Assembly (NCBI GenBank): GCA_016432725.1
Contig: JACJDG010000003.1
Span: 4,650,001-4,714,000 of the forward strand
Reading direction: 5' to 3'
DNA length: 64,000 nt
Source: Streptomyces sp. DHE7-1
GTDB taxonomy: Bacteria; Actinomycetota; Actinomycetes; Streptomycetales; Streptomycetaceae
A program made the position numbers and the translations under genes. The stretch's first letter is position 1, and each line of letters starts with the position of its first letter. Below the pieces are notes generated by a model, which saw only the letters and a list, made by a program, of their open reading frames with translations, had not been told where the DNA came from and did not search any database. This document shows, piece after piece, positions 1 to 9,337 of this stretch.

Positions 1-1156
1 CGGGGCGCGGGGCGTGGATCATCGTGCCGTCGCCCGTGCACAGGCCGACGTGTCTGCTGTCGTCGTGGAAGAAGACCAGGTCACCGGGGCGCACGTCGGT
101 GAGCGGGACCGCGGTGCCCATGGCGGCCTGGTCACGCGCGGCACGCGGCAGGGTGACGCCGGCGGCTCTCCAGGCGGCCTGGGTGAGTCCGGCGCAGTCG
201 TAGGAGCCGGGACCGCTGGCACCCGACACGTACGGCTTGCCGATCTGGGCGCGGGCGAAGGCGATCGCCTTCTCGGCCTTGGTGACGGGGGCGGCCGGGG
301 CGACGGGCGGCACGTTCACCGGCATCGGCGCGGACCACTGCGGCTCCGGAGCCTGGACCCGGGGCGGAACGGAAGGCGGAGCCGGGACCGGGGACGGGGC
401 CGCGGACGAGGCGGGAGCCGGATCCGGAGCGCGAAGCGGGTCGGGAGCGGGGGCCGGGACCGAAACCGGAGCCGGGACGGGGACCGAAACCGGAGCCGGG
501 ACGGGGGCCGAAGCCGGGAGGGGGACCGAAACCGGGGCCGAAGCCGGAGCGGGGACCGGGGCCGGCACCGGTGAAGGCGCCGAAGCCGGTTCCGCGGCCG
601 GTGCGGTCAGCCGGGACAGCAGCTCGCGCGCGGTGGCCAGCTTGTGCTGGACGGCCGCCTTGGCCGACTTCACGTCGTACTGCGCGACGGCCGGCGCCTC
701 GGGAGCCCTGGGGGCCTTCCCGCGCTCGGCCGCGCCCTTCACCCGGGAGGCCAGCCGGTTCATCAGCCGGTTCTGGGCGAAGTGGTCCTCCGGGTACTCC
801 GCGAGCAGCGAGCCGGCCGGTTCGGGAGCGGCGGCGAACGGGGCCAGCCCCTCACGGGCCTTCGTGAACAGGCCCGGACGCCGGGCGGCGGCCTCCGCGC
901 GCGGGGTCTCGGCGCGAGCCCGCTGCACGGCCGCGGGCTCCTCCTCCGGGTCCGCCCTGCGGTACAGCTCGTCGATCTTCTTCTCGATCTCCTCCACGCT
1001 CGGCCTGCCGTCGCCCGGGGAGGAGGCGGCGGCCGAAGCGGTACCGGCCGTCTGGGACAGGACGGCGACGGAGGTGAGGGCGGCGGTGGCCAGGACGGGG
1101 GTGCGGATGCCCGTCCCGCGGGTCCCCGGGGGACCCGGCTTGCGGTGCGACGCCAA
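1..1156 (-). CDS. NlpC/P60 (C40) cell-wall endopeptidase, 3' end outside window
   Basis: Secreted peptidoglycan hydrolase; only the first 385 codons are in the window and the stop lies beyond base 1. The TTG start at 1156 was chosen because GGAAGGAG precedes it. Residues 1-43 form a signal peptide ending in an Ala-rich cleavage region. A charged, probably helical part follows, then (about 185-280) a Pro-Ala-Val linker built from PVPAPVSV-like repeats, then the NlpC/P60 domain from about residue 297. Catalytic Cys321 (YDCAGLTQ) and His369 (RHVGL) and a further His381 (MIHA) are visible. Members of this family cut the D-Glu/diamino-acid bond of stem peptides. The leader carries a c-di-AMP riboswitch, a known arrangement for actinobacterial wall hydrolases. 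The family call is firm; the exact physiological role is inferred. Confidence 0.9.
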   Translation of the reverse strand, partial: MASHRKPGPPGTRGTGIRTPVLATAALTSVAVLSQTAGTASAAASSPGDGRPSVEEIEKKIDELYRRADPEEEPAAVQRARAETPRAEAAARRPGLFTKAREGLAPFAAAPEPAGSLLAEYPEDHFAQNRLMNRLASRVKGAAERGKAPRAPEAPAVAQYDVKSAKAAVQHKLATARELLSRLTAPAAEPASAPSPVPAPVPAPASAPVSVPLPASAPVPAPVSVPVPAPVSVPAPAPDPLRAPDPAPASSAAPSPVPAPPSVPPRVQAPEPQWSAPMPVNVPPVAPAAPVTKAEKAIAFARAQIGKPYVSGASGPGSYDCAGLTQAAWRAAGVTLPRAARDQAAMGTAVPLTDVRPGDLVFFHDDSRHVGLCTGDGTMIHAPRP

Positions 1157-1177
1157 GGGTGGCGACTCCTTCCAGCG

Positions 1178-1325
1178 TGCCGCCTACCGGGTTAGCTGTC
1201 GGGTTCGGGCGGGTGGTTCGGAAGGGTTGCCCTACGGCGTCGTCCCGGGCGGGAGTCGGCCGATTCACCCCGGGATCGGTGGGTCCCCGGCTCCGGCCGC
1301 CACAACGGGGCGCACCGGACTCGGC
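1178..1325 (-). ncRNA. c-di-AMP (ydaO/yuaA) riboswitch
   Basis: Read on the minus strand, the leader contains the conserved blocks GCCGGGGACCCA, GGGGTGAATCGGCC, CCGTAGGG and the hallmark 3' block CCGACAGCTAACCCGGTAGG (1185-1204), placed directly upstream of the NlpC/P60 start. Established knowledge: ydaO riboswitches bind c-di-AMP, and in Streptomyces they precede Rpf and NlpC/P60 genes, turning expression off at high c-di-AMP. Boundaries are approximate because I judged them by motif, not by a covariance model. Confidence 0.85.
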
Positions 1326-1379
1326 GGAGGCCGCGCGGCCCGGCGAGGTTCGCCGGTAGGGGTCGTGCGGCCTGACGGC

Positions 1380-1409
1380 AACCTAGCCAACTCGTGTGAC
1401 TCCTGTGAA
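1380..1409 (-). promoter_or_regulatory. Candidate promoter for riboswitch/NlpC transcript
   Basis: On the minus strand, TTCACA (1404-1409) and TAGGTT (1380-1385) are separated by 18 bp, a reasonable -35/-10 pair for a vegetative sigma factor. Transcription would begin about 45 nt before the riboswitch. The remainder of 1326-1619 holds no gene that I can support. A -10-like TAGACT at 1605-1610 lies 9 bp before the pcrA ATG. Confidence 0.4.
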
Positions 1410-1619
1410 GGTTGCTGTGCCATATGTCCGATACATTTCCGTGACCCGGGGCCGGTTTCATACGGGCGTGACAAGGCGCTTCCGCTGGGTGAGGGGTTCG
1501 GCCCCGCCCGTGGCGCGATGGCCGACGCGCCGCCACCGTGTCCTGTCGCGGACCTCACGGGCGCCGACTTTCAGTTGCCGGGACCGGTTGTCGGTGCGGC
1601 CCCCTAGACTCGTAGAGCG

Positions 1620-4100
1620 ATGAGCAGCCTCTTTGACGACAGCTTCCTGGCGGACCTCCAGGCCCCTCGCGGGCACGCGGAGGAGCCCCCGCCGCCGCCC
1701 GAGGACGATCACGCCCCGGAGCCCCTTCCGGACGATCTGTTCGGCGGGAAGTTCGACGTGCCGCCGGACCGGGACACCCACTACCGTGACGGCGCCCCGC
1801 GTCCCGTGATCGACCCGGACGCGCTGCTGCGGGGGCTGAACGACAACCAGCGCGCCGCGGTCGTCCACGCCGGCTCGCCGCTGCTCATCGTGGCCGGCGC
1901 GGGCTCCGGCAAGACGCGCGTGCTCACCCACCGCATCGCCCACCTGCTCGCCGCGCGGAACGTGCACCCGGGCCAGATCCTCGCGATCACCTTTACCAAC
2001 AAGGCCGCGGGCGAGATGAAGGAGCGGGTCGAGCAGCTCGTCGGCCCGCGCGCCGGCGCGATGTGGGTGATGACCTTCCACAGCGCGTGCGTGCGCATCC
2101 TGCGGCGCGAGTCCAAGAGGCTCGGCTTCACGTCGTCCTTCTCGATCTACGACGCCGCCGACTCCAAGCGCCTGATGGCCCTGGTCTGCCGCGACCTCGA
2201 CCTCGACCCCAAGCGCTTCCCGCCGAAGTCCTTCAGCGCCAAGATCAGCAACCTGAAGAACGAGCTGATCGACGAGGAGGACTTCGCCGCCCAGGCCACC
2301 GACGGCTTCGAGAAGACCCTCGCCCAGGCCTACGCGCTCTACCAGTCACGGCTGCGCGAGGCCAACGCGCTGGACTTCGACGACCTGATCATGACGACGG
2401 TCAACCTGCTGCGCGCCTTCCCGGACGTCTCCGAGCACTACCGCCGCCGCTTCCGGCACGTCATGGTCGACGAGTACCAGGACACCAACCACGCCCAGTA
2501 CGCCCTGGTGCGGGAACTGGTGGGCACCGGGCAGCACGACGAGGGCGTACCGCCCGGCGAGTTCGACCTGCCGCCCGCCGAACTCTGCGTGGTCGGTGAC
2601 GCGGACCAGTCGATCTACGCCTTCCGGGGTGCGACGATCCGCAACATCCTCCAGTTCGAGGAGGACTACCCGAACGCGACGACGATCCTGCTGGAGCAGA
2701 ACTACCGCTCCACGCAGACCATCCTGTCCGCCGCCAACGCGGTCATCGAGCGCAACGAGTCCCGCCGCCCGAAGAACCTGTGGACCAACGCCGGCCAGGG
2801 CGCGCGGATCACCGGCTACGTCGCCGACACCGAGCACGACGAGGCACAGTTCGTCGCCGAGGAGATAGACCGCCTCACCGACGCGGGCGAGGCGAAGGCC
2901 GGGGACGTCGCCGTCTTCTACCGCACCAACGCCCAGTCCCGTGTCTTCGAGGAGATCTTCATCCGCGTCGGCCTGCCGTACAAGGTCGTCGGCGGCGTCC
3001 GCTTCTACGAGCGCAAGGAGGTCCGGGACGTCCTGGCCTACCTGCGTGTCCTCGCCAACCCCGAGGACTCGGTGCCGCTGCGCCGCATCCTCAACGTGCC
3101 CAAGCGCGGTATCGGCGACCGGGCCGAGGCGATGATCGACGCCCTCTCCCAGCGCGAGAAGATCAGCTTCCCGCAGGCGCTCAAGCGCGTGGACGAGGCC
3201 TACGGCATGGCCGCGCGCTCCACCAACGCGGTCAAGCGGTTCAACACGCTGATGGAGGACCTGCGGACCATCGTGGAGTCCGGCGCCGGACCGGCGACCG
3301 TGCTGGAGGCCATACTCGAACGCACCGGCTACCTGGCCGAGTTGCAGAACTCCACCGACCCGCAGGACGAGACCCGCATCGAGAACCTCCAGGAACTCGC
3401 GGCGGTGGCCCTGGAGTTCGAGCAGGAGCGCGCGGAAGGGGAGGCGGGCACGCTCGCCGACTTCCTGGAGCAGGTCGCGCTGGTCGCCGACTCCGACCAG
3501 ATCCCGGACGAGGAGGACGGCGACGGCGTCATCACCCTGATGACCCTGCACACCGCCAAGGGCCTGGAGTTCCCGGTGGTCTTCCTGACCGGCATGGAGG
3601 ACGGCGTCTTCCCGCACATGCGCGCCCTCGGCCAGAACAAGGAACTGGAGGAGGAACGGCGGCTGGCGTACGTGGGCATCACCCGCGCGCGGGAGCGGCT
3701 GTACCTCACCCGGTCCGCGATGCGCAGCGCCTGGGGCCAGCCGTCGTACAACCCGCCCTCCCGCTTCCTGGAGGAGATCCCGGCCGCCCACATGGAGTGG
3801 AAGCGGACCGGAAGGGCCGCGCCGGTGTCCTCCGGACCGGTCGCCGGGGTCGCCGCGTCCCTGTCCTCCTCCCGTTCCCGCTCCGCGGCGTCGGGCGCGT
3901 CCGGGTTCGCCACCCGGCGCTCGACCGGGAAACCGGTGGTCGCCCTGACCGTCGGGGACCGGGTCACGCACGACCAGTTCGGTCTGGGCACGGTCGTCGG
4001 GGTCAAGGGCACCGGTGACAACGCCGAGGCGACCATCGACTTCGGGGACGCCAAGCCGAAGCGGCTGCTGCTGCGGTACGCGCCCGTCGAGAAGCTCTAG
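1620..4100 (+). CDS. pcrA: ATP-dependent DNA helicase PcrA (UvrD/Rep superfamily 1A)
   Basis: 3'-5' DNA helicase of 826 residues, acting in nucleotide excision repair, replication-fork maintenance and removal of RecA. After a poorly conserved Pro/acidic leader (1-70) come the Q motif (LNDNQRAAV), Walker A (GAGSGKT, 93-99), the TFTNKAA motif, the Walker B/DExx motif VDEYQDT near 283, GDADQSIYAFRGA, motif IV QNYRST, VTLMTLHTAKGLEF-type motif V and VGITRARERLYL motif VI near 680. The C-terminal DRVTHDQFGLGTV segment is the Tudor-like domain that in PcrA contacts RNA polymerase. ATG 1620 has no Shine-Dalgarno sequence, and TAGACT ends 9 bp upstream, so a leaderless mRNA is plausible. The gene is intact and monocistronic, ending at a strong hairpin. 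Confidence 0.95.
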   Translation: MSSLFDDSFLADLQAPRGHAEEPPPPPEDDHAPEPLPDDLFGGKFDVPPDRDTHYRDGAPRPVIDPDALLRGLNDNQRAAVVHAGSPLLIVAGAGSGKTRVLTHRIAHLLAARNVHPGQILAITFTNKAAGEMKERVEQLVGPRAGAMWVMTFHSACVRILRRESKRLGFTSSFSIYDAADSKRLMALVCRDLDLDPKRFPPKSFSAKISNLKNELIDEEDFAAQATDGFEKTLAQAYALYQSRLREANALDFDDLIMTTVNLLRAFPDVSEHYRRRFRHVMVDEYQDTNHAQYALVRELVGTGQHDEGVPPGEFDLPPAELCVVGDADQSIYAFRGATIRNILQFEEDYPNATTILLEQNYRSTQTILSAANAVIERNESRRPKNLWTNAGQGARITGYVADTEHDEAQFVAEEIDRLTDAGEAKAGDVAVFYRTNAQSRVFEEIFIRVGLPYKVVGGVRFYERKEVRDVLAYLRVLANPEDSVPLRRILNVPKRGIGDRAEAMIDALSQREKISFPQALKRVDEAYGMAARSTNAVKRFNTLMEDLRTIVESGAGPATVLEAILERTGYLAELQNSTDPQDETRIENLQELAAVALEFEQERAEGEAGTLADFLEQVALVADSDQIPDEEDGDGVITLMTLHTAKGLEFPVVFLTGMEDGVFPHMRALGQNKELEEERRLAYVGITRARERLYLTRSAMRSAWGQPSYNPPSRFLEEIPAAHMEWKRTGRAAPVSSGPVAGVAASLSSSRSRSAASGASGFATRRSTGKPVVALTVGDRVTHDQFGLGTVVGVKGTGDNAEATIDFGDAKPKRLLLRYAPVEKL

Positions 4101-4123
4101 ACGACCGCCGGGCAGCCCCGGAC

Positions 4124-4159
4124 GACGTGAGCCCCGCCGGATCCGGCGGGGCTCACGTC
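4124..4159. terminator. Bidirectional hairpin terminator pcrA / M23 gene
   Basis: A perfect 17-bp stem (GACGTGAGCCCCGCCGG and its complement) with a 2-nt spacer lies between the convergent genes ending at 4100 and 4181. There is no clear T-tract, as is common in Streptomyces. Confidence 0.8.
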
Positions 4160-4180
4160 ATTCGTGGGTCTCTGTGGGGT

Positions 4181-5797
4181 TCAGCTGGGGTCCAGCCCGT
4201 GGCTGCGCAGCCACGGCAGCGGGTCTATGGCCGCCCCGCCGGCCGGCCGGACCTCGAAGTGCAGGTGCGGGCCGGTGGAGTTGCCGGAGTTGCCGGAGTA
4301 GGCGACCGGCTGGCCGGCCTTGACGGCCGTACCGGAGGCGACGCGGTAGCTGGAGAGGTGGCAGTACCAGGTCTCCGTGCCGTCCTTCGCCGTGATGATC
4401 ATCATGTTGCCGTAGGCGCTGTTCCACTTGGTGGAGACGACGCCGTCGGTCGCGGCCATCACCGTGGTGCCGTACGAGACCGGGAAGTCGATGCCCGTGT
4501 GCACGGACATCCAGTTCACGCCGGCCTGGCCGAAGTAGGCGCTGAGCCCCTTCTGGGTCACCGGGATCGCGAACTTGGGCCGCAGCCGCTCCTTGAGCGC
4601 GGCCTCGGCGGCGGCCTTCTTCTTCTGCAGTTCCTGCTGGTTCTTGAGGTCGATGCGTTCCTGCGTACGGCTGGCCCGGTCGGCGAAGTCGTCGGCGCCG
4701 GCGGAGAGCGTCTTGAGCTGTGTGTCCAGCTTGCTGTTGGCGATGGACGGCTTCACCGTCTGCGCGTCCGAGGCGGCGGCCGAGGTCTCCTTGCCGTCGT
4801 CGGTCAGGCCGCCGACGGAGGCGGCGGCGATGCCGGCGACCCCCATCACACAGGCCGAGGGCACGGCGATGGTCAGCAGCGCGGAGCGCTTCGGGGGCGT
4901 ACGGCGGCGTGAACGCGACGCGCTGCGTGAGCCCGCGCGGGGAGCCGGGACCGGAGCGGACTCCTCCTGGTCGTCGAGCAGTGCCGGTACGGCGGGCAGT
5001 TCGCCCGTGTCGCCCGGCTCGACGTCTCCGGCGACCGCTTCCGTGAACTCACCGGCCTCGGCGTGCTCACCGAATTCACCGGCCTCGGCGTAGTCGGCGA
5101 AGTCCGGGGCACCGGGGTACTCGCCGGTGTCCGCGTACTCGCCGGCGTCGGTGTACTCGACACCCTCGGCGTACTCGCCGAACTCGCCCACCTCGGCGAC
5201 CTGGTCGAACGGCTCGGCGAGCTGGTCATGCGGCGCCGCGAGCCGGTCGTGCTGGACGGGCGTGCCGTCGGAGTTCCACTGCGTGGCGTCGTACACGCCG
5301 GTGTCATAGGTCTGGGTGCCCCACTGCCACTGCTGGGTGGGGTCGGCGCCGGCGGACTGGTCGTGCTGCAGCCAGGCGTTCGCGTCCCACTGGCCGCTGA
5401 CGTCGTTGCCCGTGGCCTGCGCCGGAACCGTCCAGGCGGTCGTGTCGTACGCGCCCGTGTCGTAGGCCGTGTGGTGCTGGGCCGTGTGGTGCTGGGCCGT
5501 GTGGTGCTGGGCCGTGTACGGGTCGTACTGCGTGAACTGGCCCGTACCGGTCTGCCACTGCGTGCTGTCGTAGGCGCCCGTGTGCTGCTCGTCGCCCGGG
5601 AGGCTGCCGAAGAGCGGGTCGGCGGCGAAAGCGCCGGTATCGCCGGTGCCGGCCGTGAAACCGGTGGCTTCGTATCCGCCGTACGTGGTGAGGTCGTCGT
5701 ACTGGGCTTCCTGCGTTCCGTACGCGTAGTGCCCGGTGGAGGCGTCGGAAGCCGGGGCCGGGGTGGTCATGATCCCCGACGGGTGACGGTCGTTCAC
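4181..5797 (-). CDS. Membrane-anchored M23 metallopeptidase with long Tyr/Asp/Gly-rich N-terminal region
   Basis: Predicted peptidoglycan endopeptidase (LytM/M23, zinc) of 538 residues. GTG 5797 follows AAAGAGAAG; longer reading to 5911 lacks a ribosome binding site. Residues 1-300 are low complexity, with QHHTAQHHTA repeats near 96-111, many DTGxYD-type segments, then an acidic EAGEF/EYADTGEY region; this part should be cytoplasmic. A basic patch (RSRRRTPPKRS) precedes a single membrane helix at about 305-331. A coiled coil (about 357-407) leads to the M23 domain (about 415-538) with the zinc ligands His433/Asp437 (HTGID) and His513 (GPHLHFE), and catalytic His480. All active-site residues are present, so it should be an active enzyme facing the wall. 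The cytoplasmic part is unlike typical M23 proteins and I assign it no function. Confidence 0.9.
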   Translation of the reverse strand: MNDRHPSGIMTTPAPASDASTGHYAYGTQEAQYDDLTTYGGYEATGFTAGTGDTGAFAADPLFGSLPGDEQHTGAYDSTQWQTGTGQFTQYDPYTAQHHTAQHHTAQHHTAYDTGAYDTTAWTVPAQATGNDVSGQWDANAWLQHDQSAGADPTQQWQWGTQTYDTGVYDATQWNSDGTPVQHDRLAAPHDQLAEPFDQVAEVGEFGEYAEGVEYTDAGEYADTGEYPGAPDFADYAEAGEFGEHAEAGEFTEAVAGDVEPGDTGELPAVPALLDDQEESAPVPAPRAGSRSASRSRRRTPPKRSALLTIAVPSACVMGVAGIAAASVGGLTDDGKETSAAASDAQTVKPSIANSKLDTQLKTLSAGADDFADRASRTQERIDLKNQQELQKKKAAAEAALKERLRPKFAIPVTQKGLSAYFGQAGVNWMSVHTGIDFPVSYGTTVMAATDGVVSTKWNSAYGNMMIITAKDGTETWYCHLSSYRVASGTAVKAGQPVAYSGNSGNSTGPHLHFEVRPAGGAAIDPLPWLRSHGLDPS

Positions 5798-5845
5798 CAA
5801 CTTCTCTTTCGCCTCGACAACGGTGGCTGCCAGAGCAGTGCGGCG

Positions 5846-5875
5846 ACTGTACCCGGCGGTACACGGGCACGACAA
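5846..5875 (-). promoter_or_regulatory. Candidate promoter of the M23 gene
   Basis: Minus strand TTGTCG (5870-5875), 18-bp spacer, TACAGT (5846-5851), about 50 bp before the GTG start. The rest of 5798-6054 shows no gene. It includes two GTGTCAC words (near 5983 and 6005) of unknown meaning. Confidence 0.45.
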
Positions 5876-6054
5876 TCGTCGGCCGGTTTCGTGTGGGCCG
5901 GAAACGGGCATTCGCCCGTGATTCGGGGACCGTGAACGCGAGCTTGGCTTTGTGTTCGAGAAATGTTCGATCTCGGATGACGCTGTGTCACCTGTGGACC
6001 GACTGTGTCACGCCCATGGGCGGCCCCGGCCCACCCCTCGGAAGGCCGTCCGCC

Positions 6055-6912
6055 TCACGCCACCGTCACGCCGTCGGCGAGGGCGGTCACCGCGGGCGTG
6101 TCCTCGAGGGCCTCCCGTATCCCGGACGCCACGGCGGGATGCACCGGCAGGGCGAGATGCCCGATGCCCGTCACCCGGACGTTGCGCACTTCCAGGTCGG
6201 GATGGTCGATACAGGCCGATTCCAGTGGGTCCATCACGGAGTCCAGGTCGCTCCAGAAGCTGACGAACCGCGTACGGCAGCCGGGCGCCGGCCTGGTCAG
6301 CTCCTCGATCACCTCGGAGCCGGGCCGCATCTGGCGCACGATCGGGTGCGCGCTCGCCAGAGGAACCGCCCGGGTGCCGGAGTGCGGGGTGCCGAGGGTG
6401 ACGAGCGTGCGCACCCTGAGGTCACCGCCCAGACACTGTGTGTAGTAGCGCGCGATGAGCCCGCCGAGGCTGTGACCCACGATGTCCACCTGGGTACTGC
6501 CGGTGCGCTCGCAGATCTCCTCGACGTGCCGGCCCAGCAGTTCCGCGGCGATACGTATGTCGCAGGTCAACGGAGAGTAGTTGAGTGACTCCACGCGCTG
6601 CCTTCCGCTGCGCGCGAGGCTGCGGCGCAGCAGGACGAAGACCGAGCGGTTGTCGATGAAGCCGTGCAGCAGCACGACGGGCGGCCCGGGCCTGTCCGGC
6701 AGCCGGGTGGTGCCGTCCTGGTCCTGGGCAAAGGACGCGGGGCCGCGGCGCTCTTGGGTGAGGCCGGTCGGATACAGCAGCAGGTGCCCGGCCAGGATCG
6801 CCGCTTCCAGCGCGGTCGCCTTGAGCAGGGTCATCGAGAGATCGACCAGTCTGCCGGGCCACAGGCGCCGGTAGAACGGGAGGACGAGCGGCAGTACCCC
6901 GGTGACCTTCAT
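6055..6912 (-). CDS. Secreted or membrane-associated alpha/beta-hydrolase (triacylglycerol lipase-like)
   Basis: 285-residue serine hydrolase. ATG 6912 has GGAGG at 8 nt; an upstream extension to 6966 lacks support. An N-terminal hydrophobic segment (about residues 22-48, including TLLKATALEAAILAGHLLLY) may be a membrane anchor or uncleaved signal. The oxyanion HG pair (LLHGFIDN, 81-88), nucleophile Ser148 (VGHSLGG), acid Asp225 or Asp228, and His252 (GIGHLAL) make a complete triad. The sequence most resembles actinobacterial lipases and PGAP1-like esterases (LGTPHSGT motif). The substrate is unknown. It reads away from icmB. Confidence 0.85.
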   Translation of the reverse strand: MKVTGVLPLVLPFYRRLWPGRLVDLSMTLLKATALEAAILAGHLLLYPTGLTQERRGPASFAQDQDGTTRLPDRPGPPVVLLHGFIDNRSVFVLLRRSLARSGRQRVESLNYSPLTCDIRIAAELLGRHVEEICERTGSTQVDIVGHSLGGLIARYYTQCLGGDLRVRTLVTLGTPHSGTRAVPLASAHPIVRQMRPGSEVIEELTRPAPGCRTRFVSFWSDLDSVMDPLESACIDHPDLEVRNVRVTGIGHLALPVHPAVASGIREALEDTPAVTALADGVTVA

Positions 6913-7096
6913 TGGCCGACCTCCAGTCGGCACGTGGGGGCGGCTCGGTCCCCCGCGTGCCCTCATGTCCCATCATGTGATTTCCCCCTCCCCGCGCGCC
7001 GTAAAACTGCCGGTTGCGGGATGCTGGAGATAACGTTCGTTCACTTCGCGACGGGTGGCGGGACGCGCCAAAAGTGCGGTACTTGTCGTTTACGGA

Positions 7097-7114
7097 CGGA
7101 AGCGATCGCTTCCG
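7097..7114. promoter_or_regulatory. Perfect 18-bp palindrome upstream of icmB
   Basis: CGGAAGCGATCGCTTCCG is fully self-complementary and lies 22 bp before the icmB start, inside the 224-bp divergent region between the lipase gene and icmB. Its position suits an operator or a leader hairpin. I do not recognise the regulator. Confidence 0.5.
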
Positions 7115-7136
7115 GGGTCGTCTGATGGAGGCAGTG

Positions 7137-7553
<417 letters not shown>

Positions 7554-7635
7554 ACCCGGACCTCCGCGGACGCGGATGCCGTACGGCTCCAAGGCCCTCG
7601 CCCCGGAGCCTTTCGCACGTGAACGGCTCCCTTTC

Positions 7636-9271
7636 TCAGGCCCCGGACGGGCCGGGCGCCGCGTCCGGGGTCAGCTCCGCGGCCATCGTCGCCCGCAGCC
7701 GCAGGGTGGTGACGAGACGCTGGAACGCCTCCGCCCAGTACCCCCGGCGCCCGGTGAGGCGTCCTCCCGCTCGTCGGGTATCGCCAGCAGGCCGTCCAGC
7801 CGGGCGGCCTCCGCCGGATCCAGGCACCGCTCGGCCAGTCCCATCACCCCGCTGAAACTCCAGGGGTAACTGCCCGCGTCCCGCGCGATGTCGAGGGCGT
7901 CCACCACGGCCCGGCCGAGCGGGGCGGCCCAGGGGACCGCGCACACCCCGAGCAGCTGGAAGGCCTCCGACAGACCGTGTGTCGCGATGAAACCCGCGAC
8001 CCAGTCGGCCCGTTCACCGGCGTCGAGCGCCGCCAGCAGCTTCGCCCGCTCCGCCAGGGACACCGCCCCGGGCCCGCCGGCCTCGGGCGCCGACGGCGAG
8101 CCGAGCAGCACCTTCGACCACTCGGCGTCCCGCTGCCGCACCGCCGCCCGGCACCACGCGGCGTGCAGCTCGCCCTGCCAGCCGTCGGCCACCGGCAGCG
8201 CCACGATCTGTTCCGGGGTGCGCCCACCGAGCCGACCAGGCCAGATCCGCAGCGGTGCCGCCTCCACCAACTGGGCCAGCCACCAGGACCGTTCGCCTCT
8301 GCCGGTGGGCGGCCTGGCCGCCACACCGTCCCGTTCCATGCCCGGGTCGCACTCGTGCGGCGCCTCCACGACGAGCGTGGGCGTGGCCGCCGTCCGGTCC
8401 ACGGCCACGCAGGCCGCGGCGCGCCCCGCCATGCGCCCGGCGAGCGCCGAACCGGGCAGCGACGAGAGCAGTTCCGCCGCCGTCGCGCGGACGTTGCGGC
8501 TGCGGTCGCCCAACGCCTGCTCCAGGAACGGCTCGTCGTCGGCCGACAGACCCGCGCGCAGCGAGTCCAGGAACATCAGACGGTCCTCCGCCCGCTCCGT
8601 CGGCCAGGTCCCCTCCAGCAGTTCCCGTGCGACGGCGGGCGCGCCGGCCCGCAGCGCGCCCAGCAGCGCGACCCGCTCGGCGAACAGCCCCTCCTGCCAC
8701 AGCCGTCGCACCGCCTCGTCGTCCCCCGCGTCGGGCAGTGCCGCGCCGCCGCCGGGCGCCGCGCGCAGGGCGAACCGCCAGTCGGGGTTGAGCCGGGCCA
8801 GCCACAGCGCCCGCGGCCCGGCGAACGCCAGCGCCGCCGGCCGCAGATCGGTACGGCCCCGGGCGGCGTCCAGCAGTGCGGGCAGCGCCTGGGCGGGCGC
8901 GGCGTAGCCATGGGCGTCCGCCGCCGCCAGCCACTGCGGGAGCAGCTCCATGAGGTCCGGCGAGCTGCCCCGCCGGCCGCCGCCCGTGCCGCCGGAGCGG
9001 TCGGCCAGCAACGTGGCGAGCCTGCGGGCCGCGGCCGCGGGCAGCGCCGGACGCGGGTCCCCGGGGCGGGCTCCGGCCGCCGCGCGGCCCGCCCGGGCCG
9101 CAGGCCCGCCCGCCGCCGCACGGTCGCCACGGCGGCGTCGTCCAGCAGAGCCACGGGGGCCTCCCGGCCGGCGGCGGCCGCCGGAGGGCGCCGGCCGGTA
9201 CCGAGCAGGGCGGCGGTGACCAGTTCCTCCCAGGAGGCCTCGCCGTTGCGCGTGGCCGCTGTTCCGTCCAT
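7636..9271 (-). CDS. DUF5691 protein (module gene), two apparent frameshifts
   Basis: Reconstructed protein of 545 residues from ATG 9271 (GEASWEELVTAALLGTGRRP start) to TGA at 7636. Reading needs two frame changes, each cured by one extra base in a short run: four C at 9059-9062 and five C at 7741-7745 (plus strand). With these, the total length is a whole number of codons. The middle part (RSRNVRATAAELLSSLPG) looks like HEAT-type helical repeats; the rest is Ala/Leu-rich helix. No catalytic motif is recognised; function unknown. It lies 66 bp downstream of the SWIM gene, co-directional, and on the other side of the divergent promoter from MoxR-DUF5682-VWA. These five families commonly co-occur in actinobacteria. 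Convergent with icmB. Confidence 0.75.
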
Positions 9272-9337
9272 GACGTCCCCTTCTCCTTCCGTCGCCGGGC
9301 GCGCTGCCCCGTTTCCTCCCTCGCCGGCCGGGTCCGG

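Noticed and set aside
2346..3971. Long open frame antisense to pcrA (and many similar frames opposite other genes)
   Set aside because: In DNA of this G+C content the frame opposite codon position 3 is often open. The product is Arg/Gly/Val-rich with no motif, and pcrA itself is unmistakable.
5983..6016. Two GTGTCAC words as a direct-repeat operator upstream of the M23 gene
   Set aside because: Short, imperfectly placed and not near the predicted promoter; insufficient evidence.
7554..7635. Terminator between icmB and the DUF5691 gene (GGCTCC/GGAGCC)
   Set aside because: The stem is only 6 bp with a long loop; too weak to list as a feature.
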